Positions 47,555-57,229 of a DNA stretch of 64,000 nt are shown here, piece after piece. How positions within the stretch are numbered: position 1 is the stretch's first letter; each line of letters opens with the position of its first letter. The stretch comes from Stentor roeselii. Its lineage: Eukaryota > Ciliophora > Heterotrichea > Heterotrichida > Stentoridae. The stretch is taken from positions 1 through 64,000 of the forward strand of contig RSEH01000137.1 of assembly GCA_006503475.1 (NCBI GenBank). Direction: 5' to 3'. Made by a program: the position numbers and the translations under genes. Below the pieces are notes generated by a model. The model did not search any database, had not been told where the DNA came from, and saw only the letters and a program-made list of their open reading frames with translations.

Positions 47555-48895
47555 ATGCTTGAAGATGATTTTGGGAATTTTCAAGGCTCAGTAAAAAACT
47601 CTCTGCCAAATGGTGCAGGCATAAAAATCTACAAAACAGGTCACTCCATCGAAGGAACCTGAGTGCAAGGGCGTCCAGAAGGAAGAGTATTCCTCTCATC
47701 TCCACCTGAATACTTACCTGTGACCTTCAAAAATGGTAAAATCAGTCGAATCCATACAGATAAACCTTATATTTCAATTCATTTCCCTTACATCTTTTTA
47801 GAAATCAACGGAAATTATCATGAAAAACTAAATGATCCAGAAAAAAGTTGATTTTCGACTTTAAAAATCTCTAAGAATTATGATTTTTTTGAAAAAGCTA
47901 TAAATAAAAAGCTCTTAAATGTCAGAAGCTTTGAAATCAAGAATATTAAAGGTTATTTTAAGTATTTTGGAGAGTCTATTCAAGGGATTTGTTTTAAAAA
48001 AGGTCACGGATATGGAATTTATTTTAATGAAACTGAAGTTTATGCAGGATTTTTTGATAATGGACTGTTGGGAGGGCCTGGGTACATTGTTTATGGAGAT
48101 TATTTGATTTTAAAGGGTAACTTATATGAATATTCGATAAGTGGTCCTGGGACTTTAAAGCGACTAATACTGAATCAAAAAATCAAAGGAAACTTCAAAA
48201 AGAATTTTCAACATGGAAAGTGCGATGTTTACTTCGATCAATTTAGAATAGAAGCTTTTTATGATAATGGAAGACTAATCAATCCAGTGAAATACTACAA
48301 AAATGAAAGATTTATTGCAGAGTTAAGAGCTGAAGATAGAACTTTTATTCCACTTGATAAGGATCTTCTTCCAAAAGATCTTGCTGACTATTCCAGAAAA
48401 GTTAATGAAAAAATGATTGAATTCATAAAATTTCTCAAACAGCGCCATGGAAATAACTTTGCGAAAAAAAATATTGAAAACAATTTGATTGATGAGATGT
48501 GTTTAAATGGATTTTATGAAATAAATTTGGATTTATTTTGGCTTACTTATGAAATTATTAAGTTGGAAAGGACAGCATCGCAGGTTAAAAGTGATGTAAA
48601 TGATGATATTATGAGGAAAAATGATAATAAGGATAAATGGAGACCAAATAATGTTTCTTTTGAGTTTGAAACATATTATTATCCCTCTGGTGATAAGTAC
48701 ATCGGCAGCTTTAAGGAAGGAAAAAGAAATGGGCTTGGAGTTTATTTAAAGCAGGGGAGTGTTTTCTATAAGGGTTATTGGAAAAATGATTTTTTTGATG
48801 GAAAAGGTAATTTATTTTTGGGAAAGGTTAAAATTACTGCGATTTGGGTGATGGGCGTACCTAAAGGGCCAGTAAAATTACTTGAATTAGAATAG
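47555..48895 (+). CDS. MORN-repeat protein 2 with two in-frame TGA codons
   Basis: From ATG 47555 (MLEDDFGNFQGSVKN) one frame runs 446 codons to TAG at 48893-48895, interrupted only by TGA at 47660-47662 and 47849-47851. The first TGA sits exactly where both paralogues have Trp (EGTW in the gene at 49238, HGPW in the one at 46599). The second aligns with an aromatic residue in the paralogue at 49238. Codons elsewhere are intact, with MORN units such as YIGSFKEGKRNGLGVYLK near the C-terminus. Either a young pseudogene with two TGG-to-TGA changes, or UGA is read through as Trp here. A shorter product could start downstream of the second TGA. Confidence 0.55.
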
Positions 48896-49237
48896 ATAAT
48901 ACCTTCTGAACTCTTTTATATCTTAACATGCTACTAAACTAGTAAACTTTTATTTTTATAAAAATTTTTCTTTGAATTAATTTCTTTATTTCTAATCTAA
49001 TAACTATAAAAAATTAAATTAGAGCTGTTTAATATATCAAACGAAATCTATTTGCCAATCTCAACAAATACCTTGAGTTCCCAATCATCATCTGCACACT
49101 GGATATGCAAAAATAAAAAATCTTCAATCCAATCCTCTGAACATCATTTGAGATTATGATTGAGAAGGCTATAGAGTAAGTTTTGATAAATCTTATAATC
49201 AATTAATCAAACTAATCATTCTCATATCTATCTAATA
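48896..49237. other. intergenic, nothing seen
   Basis: 342 AT-rich bases between tandem MORN genes. No feature with support. Confidence 0.4.
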
Positions 49238-50560
49238 ATGCTAAAAACATCTCACGGTACCTATCATGGACAAACAATCAATGGAGTCCCCAACGGCTTC
49301 GGCAAAAAAACTTTTTTTAATGGTTACTCACTTGAAGGCACTTGGAACCAGGGTATACCTGAAGGCAGGCTAAACTTAAAAACTCAAGACATAGAAATTA
49401 TTGTGACATTCAAAAAAGGACTGATTTCCAAGATTCATACAGAAGAATCTATTGTAACTCTTCAGTTTCCTTATAAGTATCAACGATTTCAGAACACTTT
49501 TGATGAAATTTTTGATGAGTCTAGCACAAGTTTTTATACGAATCTAAAAATTGTTATAGGACAAAGTGTATTTGAGAAAACTTTTAATAAAAAGGTCAAA
49601 AATGTTCAAAAGGTCAACAAATGTAATTATTATTTTGGGGAAGTTGAAAATAATGATACTCCACATGGCGTTGGAATCATGGTTTTCAATGAGAATAATT
49701 TTTATTATGGGGAGTTTGAAAATGGAAAGATTAATGGTTTTGGAAAGTTTATTAAAGAGCTTTCGACTTTTAAGGGAAGATATGTTAATGGTATGCTAAA
49801 TGGAAGAGGGCAACAAAAAGATAAAATACGAAGATTAAAGTTTATAGGAAACTTTGAAAATTTCAGAAAGGTAGGCGATTTTGTGATATATTTATCAGAT
49901 TTTCGGCTAGAATGCAATTTAACACAAAATCACTATCAACATTCAGTGCTAATAAAATACTACAGAAAAGAACGATATTTAGGTGAAAATTTAGCAGATT
50001 CATTGAATTTTGAACCAATAGATGGCTACATTGGCGAAGATTTACTTGATTTTATAAGAATATCTCAAATGAATTATCATAAATATATAGATTCAATTAA
50101 AAGCTCTTCACATCAGAGCCCAAATAGAGTTCGGCATGCTTATATTAAGTTATCTCATTTAAATAAAAAAAAAATTCTACCTGATGTTAAAAACTGGCTC
50201 GATTATGAAATATCTGAAGTTTCTAAATTAAGAAAATTTTCTATAAAAAAATTTCAAGAACCTAAGAAAATTTTAAGAAATGATGAGTGTAATTTGAGTA
50301 CTTCAGAAAGAATGGAAAATGGAAAAAGTATTGTGAAATGCTCCTTCTTGGTGAGAGATGAGGTTTATGTGGGAGAAATGGCAGGGGGATTGAGACATGG
50401 ACTTGGAATTTTTAAGAGGTTTGATGGGTTCTGTTATAGGGGGTACTGGAAAAATAACAAGTTCCACGGAAAAGGAGAACTAATTAAAGAAAATTTGAAA
50501 ATAGCAGGCTTTTGGGAATCTGGAAGATTATTAGTTGTGTTTAGTATAGTTAAAGTTTAG
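49238..50560 (+). CDS. MORN-repeat protein 3 (intact copy)
   Basis: 440 residues. N-terminal MORN units (YHGQTINGVPNGFGKK, LEGTWNQGIPEGR), central ones (YFGEVENNDTPHGVGIM, YYGEFENGKINGFGKF, FKGRYVNGMLNGRGQQ), and a C-terminal pair (YVGEMAGGLRHGLGIFKR, YRGYWKNNKFHGKGEL). The 120 residues between them are Lys-rich and helical. It is the only one of the three clustered paralogues with an unbroken frame and serves as the reference for reading the others. MORN proteins sit at membranes and cytoskeletal structures. Stop is TAG. Confidence 0.85.
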   Translation: MLKTSHGTYHGQTINGVPNGFGKKTFFNGYSLEGTWNQGIPEGRLNLKTQDIEIIVTFKKGLISKIHTEESIVTLQFPYKYQRFQNTFDEIFDESSTSFYTNLKIVIGQSVFEKTFNKKVKNVQKVNKCNYYFGEVENNDTPHGVGIMVFNENNFYYGEFENGKINGFGKFIKELSTFKGRYVNGMLNGRGQQKDKIRRLKFIGNFENFRKVGDFVIYLSDFRLECNLTQNHYQHSVLIKYYRKERYLGENLADSLNFEPIDGYIGEDLLDFIRISQMNYHKYIDSIKSSSHQSPNRVRHAYIKLSHLNKKKILPDVKNWLDYEISEVSKLRKFSIKKFQEPKKILRNDECNLSTSERMENGKSIVKCSFLVRDEVYVGEMAGGLRHGLGIFKRFDGFCYRGYWKNNKFHGKGELIKENLKIAGFWESGRLLVVFSIVKV

Positions 50561-50861
50561 ATATATTGAGTGCTTGGAAGACACGGGCGATTTGATGATA
50601 TGCAGGTTTTAATGATTTGAGATCAATTAATACTTAGAAGATAAATCTTATTTGCTTAATATTTTGATTATATTTAAAATTATATTATTATAAGATGGTG
50701 CTAATCACATTTTGAAGCTCTTTAGTTAACAATTAACATTTAAGGGATTAACTTCATTAAATTTAAATTTAATTATCTCAATTGATTATAACAACAACCT
50801 TAAAAATTCTTTCATTAAGAGTCAATTCAATTTCACTAAATAAATTAATCTAGTAAAGATA
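50561..50861. other. intergenic between convergent genes
   Basis: 301 AT-rich bases. Nothing recognisable. Confidence 0.4.
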
Positions 50862-52324
50862 TTAAGACCCATTAAGCCCAGGGTATTTTTCTTTGATTTC
50901 TTGAATAACCTTAATACTAATATTCCTCATTTCCTCTTGTTCAAGGAAATAAAAGCTCGGTAAAATTGCTCCATTTTTCCATTTAAATTCATTTTCTACC
51001 AAGTTCAAGTCAATCCTCAATCCCAAAACTCTCATCAAATCTTTTCCATATTCATAAAATTTGTAAGGAACTTTTAACTCTCTTTGATTTTTTCTTATAA
51101 ACTCTTCGTTAGCCAGCCCTTGATTGACTTCTTCGTCAGTAAGATTAAGAGTATTGAGTAAAAAGCGAAAAGCGATTTCAGATTGAAGTTCAAATCTTCC
51201 TGGAAATCCGAATATGAAATTACCAACAAATGCGAGACCAGGAAGCCTAGGGTGAAATATAGACCTGTATAAGATAGTTTGTAAAAGCTGATCCTCTTCG
51301 TCGTATTGAATAATTTCTTTTATTTCAGATGATAGAAACTGGTAGTTGGTTGAATACCCACAGCCCATAACTATTACATCTGCATCTAAGTGACGGCCGT
51401 CTTCTAAAACAACTCCATCCTCAAAAAGACTGACGGCATTTCCTTTGATGCATTGAATTTTGCCTGACCTAACACAATCTTTGTATTTGTCGGAAACTAT
51501 TACAAAAGGGATAAAGTGTCTAGAAAAGTACTCTTCATCTAAAGCCATGTCAGGGTGCAAGTCTCCAGGGTTTCCACAAACTGGTATCAGATTTCTACAC
51601 ATTTCAATATTTGACTCAATTGTATGAAAAGGGCTAGATTCAGAGTGCACATCCCTCATATTGTAATATGCATACTCAAAAGGAACCCCAAACACAAACT
51701 TATCCATTAAAATACTCGGCCTTCTAAAGACCTGAACAACACTTTCCGCATTTTCAGTAGCTTGAGCAGCGATATCCGAAGCTGAAAACGATTTTCCAAT
51801 ACAAACAACTTTTTTTCCTTGAAAAATCGAAGATTCTCTGAAATCTCCAGCAAGGATAAGTTTCCTTTGAAATTCTGTGAATTAGGCAAAGGACTGCAGT
51901 TTTTGCTGTACTTTCCTGAGGCAATTATTATATATTTGAAGGTCTTTTTGTGGGTTATAGAACCTGAAGTCCAAGTGACCGAATAAGCTTCTTCTACTTG
52001 AGTCACTTCTTCAACGTTGGAATTGAGGCTGATGTATTGATTTAGGTTGTGCTTGGACACGTATGATAGTAAATAAGAGCAGACTTGAGATCTGCTTGGA
52101 TATTCAGGGTCATCACTCGGCCAAGGGTGGTCTGAAAACCACATCATTTGTTTGCTAGAGTTTGCATCAAGATCATCCCAAACACCTACAGAGTTCGGTT
52201 CACCTTGCCAGAGTCCTCCAATATTAGATTTTTTTTCAAGCACCAAAGGAACAAGTCCATGTTTCAAAGCTTGCTTGCAGGAAGCGATTCCAGAAAATCC
52301 TCCACCGATGATGCAAACTTCCAT
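50862..52324 (-). CDS. flavin-containing monooxygenase (one-base frameshift near 51870)
   Basis: About 487 residues once a one-base shift is allowed. The N-terminal FAD site is VCIIGGGFSGIASCKQALKH, followed by GLW and the WFSDHPWPSDDPEYPSR region. The frame breaks near 51870 in 'aaaggaaacttatcc'. In the other frame it continues LAGDFRESSIFQGKKVV, the NADPH site CIGKSFSASDIAAQ, and then the part from MDKFVFGVPFEY to the TAA at 50862. One extra A at the break would give the usual FKGKL. FMOs oxidise soft nucleophiles (N, S) with NADPH and O2. Confidence 0.82.
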
Positions 52325-52589
52325 TTAACTATGCAAGTAACATATCCCTAAAACTTAATCCAATATGATGATACTCTTCCATTTGCCTAAAATTTAAACC
52401 ATATCCAATAAACACCTAACATCTCATCGTTTAACATAAATTCATTAAAGGCAAGCAAAATCATTACTTAAAAGTTTTTTAACCTGATGCAACCCGTTTC
52501 CCTGCCTTTTTCATTAAAAAAGACTTTATATTGCTTGAAACAGAATCGAAACTTTCTTAAAAGATTCTTCATTTCTTATGGTCTTATAA

Positions 52590-53354
52590 ATGTCAGACGA
52601 ACAGTTTCTCAACAATCAAAGATCTCCTCGCTTTTTGTCCTTCAGGGAAAAGTTCAGATTGCATAACTTCTCGACTGGGAGAAAGAAAGTTTTACTTTGT
52701 CTTAGAGTTACTAGTGTTGTTTTGGGAATGGTCGCAGTATTGTCATCTTCTATTGCTGGAGTCGGAATACCTAATGAAAAAGTTGAATGTATGAGGGATA
52801 CATTGTTTGAATTGACCTCTTCTTTAAATGCATTTTTTAGTTCTAATGACTTGCCTCGGCACATTTTGCTAATATTTTCATCATCAATGATAGACTTTCA
52901 ATACATTTACTTCTGCACTCACTTCATTCTATGGGGTAAAAGTGGGCGACCAGTATTATTCCTAGTAATTTTTTACGCTTTCCGTTCATTCATCCAAAGC
53001 ATGTTCATGATGAAATTTCCCGAGGGGATGGTATGGGACTATCCAGGAATCCCTTCAATAACAATATCCTACGGGTACACCTCCGACTTTTTCTTTTCAG
53101 GCCACGTGGGGATCATGACATTCATCACCCTAGAGCACTTTAAATGCAAAAACATTCAAATGATGTACCTTGCAGCTTTCGGTGTCTGTTTCGAGTTCTT
53201 CACAATGGTAGTCCTTCGAGGTCACTACTCAATCGACTTATTTTCAGGAATAATTTTCGGTCATTACTTCTGGATCCTCTCAAAGAAAATCTGCAAAGCC
53301 ATGGACAAGAAGTGGAAAATAAAATATCGAGAAAATGAGTTAAATAAGTTGTAG
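52590..53354 (+). CDS. sphingomyelin synthase-like (PAP2-fold) membrane protein
   Basis: 254 residues with about six membrane spans. Catalytic motifs of the SMS/SMSr family are visible: FFFSGHVGIMTFITLEHFKC (the SGHxxxM-type C3 motif with its His) and VLRGHYSIDLFSGI (D4 motif with His and Asp), together the His-His-Asp triad for phosphocholine or phosphoethanolamine transfer to ceramide. No SAM domain precedes it. Likely in the secretory pathway or plasma membrane. The headgroup it transfers cannot be read from sequence. Stop is TAG, 15 bases from the convergent neighbour. Confidence 0.85.
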   Translation: MSDEQFLNNQRSPRFLSFREKFRLHNFSTGRKKVLLCLRVTSVVLGMVAVLSSSIAGVGIPNEKVECMRDTLFELTSSLNAFFSSNDLPRHILLIFSSSMIDFQYIYFCTHFILWGKSGRPVLFLVIFYAFRSFIQSMFMMKFPEGMVWDYPGIPSITISYGYTSDFFFSGHVGIMTFITLEHFKCKNIQMMYLAAFGVCFEFFTMVVLRGHYSIDLFSGIIFGHYFWILSKKICKAMDKKWKIKYRENELNKL

Positions 53355-53369
53355 ATAACGAAAATTAAT

Positions 53370-54311
53370 CTAAAACATGAAAAATAAATTTTCTAAAAGA
53401 CCTTTGCGAATACTCCATAACTCAGGGTGTTCATTTTCAGAGATTTTATGATTTTTGCTTATTCTTCTCATTATTTTATCTTTGTCAGTATCGCTGAAGA
53501 CAATTTCGATAAAAATCTGAAAACTTTCAATGACGATTTCAGAAGAAAAGTATTCTTTCCAATTATTTTTGTTGAATTTTTTTTTATTTTTTTCTTGTAA
53601 ATTGCAATATTTCTTTAAAATTTCATAGTTTTGTTGGGTGAATATCACAAATTTTTGGTGAAGGGCTCTGTTGTGTTGTGAGTAAACTAAACTGTCGATG
53701 TTTTGAGATAAACGAGACATGCTGGCGAGTTTAAGCATTTTTGAATGAGCTCTTGTGAATTTTATGCTGATCAGGTCCTTCCGGGCGCCGAATAGAAGTT
53801 CGATGATGTTTATTATTGACTTTACTCGAGTATGTGTTTCATTGTAGAGAATTTCTTCAAATCTCTCTGAAAGTTTTTTTATATTTTCTTCAAAAGTTGC
53901 AAAAGAAAAGGAAATTTTTGTTGAATTTGTTGAATCAACATCTACTATCATTAGTTGATTATTAATGGAATTTGATAAGTTTGATGGAGATTGATCTTCT
54001 AGAAGGACTTCTTGATGTTTGGAAATTTTACTTGGAAAAATATTGGATAGATTGAAACTGATAGATATTTCGTTTGAATTGTGAAGAAAAGAATTGCTGA
54101 ATAATGAGTTGTTATTTTCGATATCGATCAGATTTTCGGATCGAGGAGATTTTGGTGATTTTAAAGAAATGTAGATATTTGATGGCTCTATAATGTGTGA
54201 GTGAAAAAAAGAGTTATCGAAAACGATTTCGTCTTTGTTCTGGATTAATCCTCCTGTAAGGTACTTGGTGAAGAATGATTCGCTGTCGTCTTTTTCGGAA
54301 TGGTTTGACAT
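53370..54311 (-). CDS. hypothetical protein
   Basis: 313 residues. The N-terminal ~130 residues are Ser/Asn-rich and probably disordered (SNSFLHNSNEISISFNLSN). Residues about 150-310 are helical (IKKLSERFEEILYNETHTRV). No domain, signal peptide or membrane segment recognised. Stop is TAG. Confidence 0.65.
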   Translation of the reverse strand: MSNHSEKDDSESFFTKYLTGGLIQNKDEIVFDNSFFHSHIIEPSNIYISLKSPKSPRSENLIDIENNNSLFSNSFLHNSNEISISFNLSNIFPSKISKHQEVLLEDQSPSNLSNSINNQLMIVDVDSTNSTKISFSFATFEENIKKLSERFEEILYNETHTRVKSIINIIELLFGARKDLISIKFTRAHSKMLKLASMSRLSQNIDSLVYSQHNRALHQKFVIFTQQNYEILKKYCNLQEKNKKKFNKNNWKEYFSSEIVIESFQIFIEIVFSDTDKDKIMRRISKNHKISENEHPELWSIRKGLLENLFFMF

Positions 54312-54436
54312 GGATATTTATAATTATTATGGTTTTGATTGTAGACATCTTAAAATGGTCGAAGTTTCCATCTTTTATACAACTTAGAATAATTTGGAAT
54401 ATTATTGAAAGTTTCTCTAAAAATTCACATAACTAC

Positions 54437-55417
54437 TTATTTCTTATAAATAACATTTTTTCCATAAACTAAATTTTCCAATTTTTTGATCTCATCCAGC
54501 AATCTTTTATTATCATTATTGACCCTTTTCAATTCTCTTTCAAGTAACCCAAGTTCATTTCCAAGTAAACTTTCCTGATTTTTCACATGATGTTCATTAT
54601 CAATAATTTTTTTCAAGTTTTTTTTCTGAGTCACTAATTTTTTCTGTGAACTTTTCAGAGTATTTTCCATTTTTTCAATTTCCCCCTGAACAGAATTAGA
54701 CTGTTCAAGAAGATGACTTTGAAGTTTAAGAATTTCTTTCTCAACATTTTCAATTTTTTCATCTTTTTGCCTTAAGTCTTGTTTGATTTTTTCAGTCCAT
54801 TCTTCATGTTCAGCCAAAGCTTTTTCCATTCTTTTTTTATGTTCTTCGACTTGTGAACTGATCAAGTTTTCAAGTTGTTTGATTTCAGTTCTTGCTTTAT
54901 TCTGCAAAAATTCTTGACTTAAACTGATTTTTTCGTTGATTTCTGAGATTTCAGAGGAGATCTTTTGAATGTCGTCTTCATTTTTCACTCGAATTGTTTC
55001 AATATCTGCTCTTTCATAGTCGATTTTTGATTTTTCTTCTAAAATTGTTGATTCTGCCTCAATTATCTGATTTTTCAGCTCGTTTACTGTTTTTTCTCTT
55101 TCTTTTCGCAAACTGTCAAGACGAAGTTCGTATTCTTCTGAGATTCTTTCAATTTCTTTTTGATGGATCTCGGAGTTGAGCTTTATCTGTTCTTTTAGTG
55201 ACTCCAGCTGGGATTGAAGAGCGTGCTTTATTTTTTGGTAGTTTAGTTCTTGAGAGTTGTACATTTTTGATGCGGTTTGATAGGCTCGGTCTTTGTGGGA
55301 GGAGAGTTCTTGTTGGTATGTTGAATAAAAGTGACTACTTGATGAGTAAGGGTCTTGATCTTCTAAAGTTGATCGATGAAGTGATGAGAAGTTGTTCATG
55401 GACTCTGAAAAATTCAT
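54437..55417 (-). CDS. coiled-coil protein
   Basis: 326 residues; after a ~40-residue Ser/Tyr-rich leader it is almost one continuous coiled coil (about 55-320), for example HALQSQLESLKEQIKLNSE and KTVNELKNQIIEAEST. No globular domain. Candidate cytoskeletal or basal-body component by character only. Stop is TAA. Confidence 0.75.
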   Translation of the reverse strand: MNFSESMNNFSSLHRSTLEDQDPYSSSSHFYSTYQQELSSHKDRAYQTASKMYNSQELNYQKIKHALQSQLESLKEQIKLNSEIHQKEIERISEEYELRLDSLRKEREKTVNELKNQIIEAESTILEEKSKIDYERADIETIRVKNEDDIQKISSEISEINEKISLSQEFLQNKARTEIKQLENLISSQVEEHKKRMEKALAEHEEWTEKIKQDLRQKDEKIENVEKEILKLQSHLLEQSNSVQGEIEKMENTLKSSQKKLVTQKKNLKKIIDNEHHVKNQESLLGNELGLLERELKRVNNDNKRLLDEIKKLENLVYGKNVIYKK

Positions 55418-55675
55418 TTTTAATGATTTAACTTAAACAAAGATAGAACCTGTTAGAGCAGCTTTTCCAAATTTAAATTATTGAAAATTGTCAAGTTTTT
55501 CATGAATTTAAGGTTTTTAGTTGAGTCTTTTAATTGGATACCCGAAATTTTGACAGAAAATTGCATAAACGAACTTAGAAACTAATAAACGAAAAAAAAT
55601 TTGTAAAATTCTATAATTAAATCAAATATCTTCAAATTTTTTATCACTAACTATTCAAATATTAAACGTAACTAG

Positions 55676-57130
55676 ATGACTGATCGTAAAGCGAACCCAG
55701 ACAAGCTCGAAACAGAAAAAACCAATTCCGGCAAATTTAAGCCATACCAAAGCACCTACCGAATCCGCCTTCCAAAGTCGAAGCAAAGCAAATGCAAAAG
55801 CAGCGAGATAAGTCCAAAGCACAACAGCCACACAAGAAGATCATCTCTTCTGCCCTTGCAAAGTCCAATAATAATCCAAAAAGAGTCCCCAAATCGTCCA
55901 AAACCATTAAAACTCCAAAGCAAGTCAAGCAAAAGTCTCCATCCATCCCCTCCCCCTTCTTTAGGATCATCAAGTCACCGTCGTTTAGTCTCCGACGTCC
56001 TTTTAAAAACAAGGCCAAAGCGAAAACTAAAACTATTAAAACCTGATCACAAATCAAAGCAAGTCTCCAGCCTTCGGCTGTCGAAAGACGAAGAAAGTCG
56101 ACTACTTCTCATCAATTACATAAAAAATTCCTTTCTTTCCTTTCAGACCTGCCCAGAAACAACAGTCGAATTCTACAAGACCCTTTCTTTAATTGGAAAA
56201 GGAGCTTATTCAAAAGTCATTCTTTGTCGACATCGACTTACTAATAAAAAAGTTGCAATAAAAGCTATTCCTAAAGCTGCTCTTATGACTGAATACGCAC
56301 AAAGTAAGGTCATTCGTGAAATCTTTATTTTAAAAACTGTTAAAAGTCAATTTGTTGTCAAAATTTTAGAAGTTTTTGAAAGTGAAAAAAATGTTTTGAT
56401 TGTTTTGGAATATGCTGGTGAGGACTTACTTAGTTTTGTCAAGGGTAGGGGAAAGTTGGGTGAAAAGGAAGCTAGAGTGATTTTTGAACAGGTTGTTAGA
56501 GGAGCTGTTGATGTTCATGATGCTGGAGTTATTCATAGGGATTTTAAACTTGAGAATATTTTAATTGACCCAGGTTGTTTGAAGGTTAAAATTTGTGATT
56601 TTGGAGTTAGTCGGGTTGTTGAGCCTGATGAGGTTATTTTTGATCAGTGTGGCACCCCAGCATATATTGCACCTGAAGTGATTAGAAATCAAGGGTACTC
56701 AGGATTCTCTTTAGATGTTTGGAGCTTAGGAGTCGTTCTTTTTACTATAGTTAGTGGAAGGATCCCTTTCGCTGCTAAGACAATCGAGGAGTTGCATGAA
56801 CTTATCTTGCAGGGCAAATACGAAATTCCAGCAGAATTTTCCTTAAATCTCTGCTCTCTTATTCGAAAAATGCTAACTCTTGACCCATCAAATCGTATAA
56901 CAACAGAGATGATCTTAAAGCATCCCTGGCTTTCAACGAAAGACTCTCCTGAACAGGAAGTCGACATAAAGCCTCGAAAGATTCAATTCAAAGAAAACGA
57001 AGACCTTTGCATGAAGAGCTTAAAAAAAATGAATAATTTCGGATTTCCTTCTCAATTCATAATCGAATCTCTGAAAAACAAAGAGCTTAACCATGCAACA
57101 GCGACTTACACTTTATTAGATTCTCTTTAA
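55676..57130 (+). CDS. CAMK-type serine/threonine kinase
   Basis: 484 residues. The leader (1-160) is basic, Ser/Lys/Pro-rich. Kinase domain about 168-425: IGKGAYSKVILCRH, VAIKAIPK with the ATP Lys, VIHRDFKLENILID, CDFGVS, CGTPAYIAPEVI, and SLDVWSLGVVLF. The C-terminus (FPSQFIIESLKNKELNHATA) resembles the UBA/AID tail of SNF1/AMPK-like kinases, as in the kinase at 27021. The two kinases share this plan but have different leaders. Stop is TAA. Confidence 0.87.
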   Translation: MTDRKANPDKLETEKTNSGKFKPYQSTYRIRLPKSKQSKCKSSEISPKHNSHTRRSSLLPLQSPIIIQKESPNRPKPLKLQSKSSKSLHPSPPPSLGSSSHRRLVSDVLLKTRPKRKLKLLKPDHKSKQVSSLRLSKDEESRLLLINYIKNSFLSFQTCPETTVEFYKTLSLIGKGAYSKVILCRHRLTNKKVAIKAIPKAALMTEYAQSKVIREIFILKTVKSQFVVKILEVFESEKNVLIVLEYAGEDLLSFVKGRGKLGEKEARVIFEQVVRGAVDVHDAGVIHRDFKLENILIDPGCLKVKICDFGVSRVVEPDEVIFDQCGTPAYIAPEVIRNQGYSGFSLDVWSLGVVLFTIVSGRIPFAAKTIEELHELILQGKYEIPAEFSLNLCSLIRKMLTLDPSNRITTEMILKHPWLSTKDSPEQEVDIKPRKIQFKENEDLCMKSLKKMNNFGFPSQFIIESLKNKELNHATATYTLLDSL

Positions 57131-57229
57131 TGTAAAATAAAATCTTTAAATTTCTTAAATAATTCGAAAAAAAAACCAGAAGATAATAAAAAGTCTTTTT
57201 TTGAATTTAATGAATTAAGCTAAATAAAG

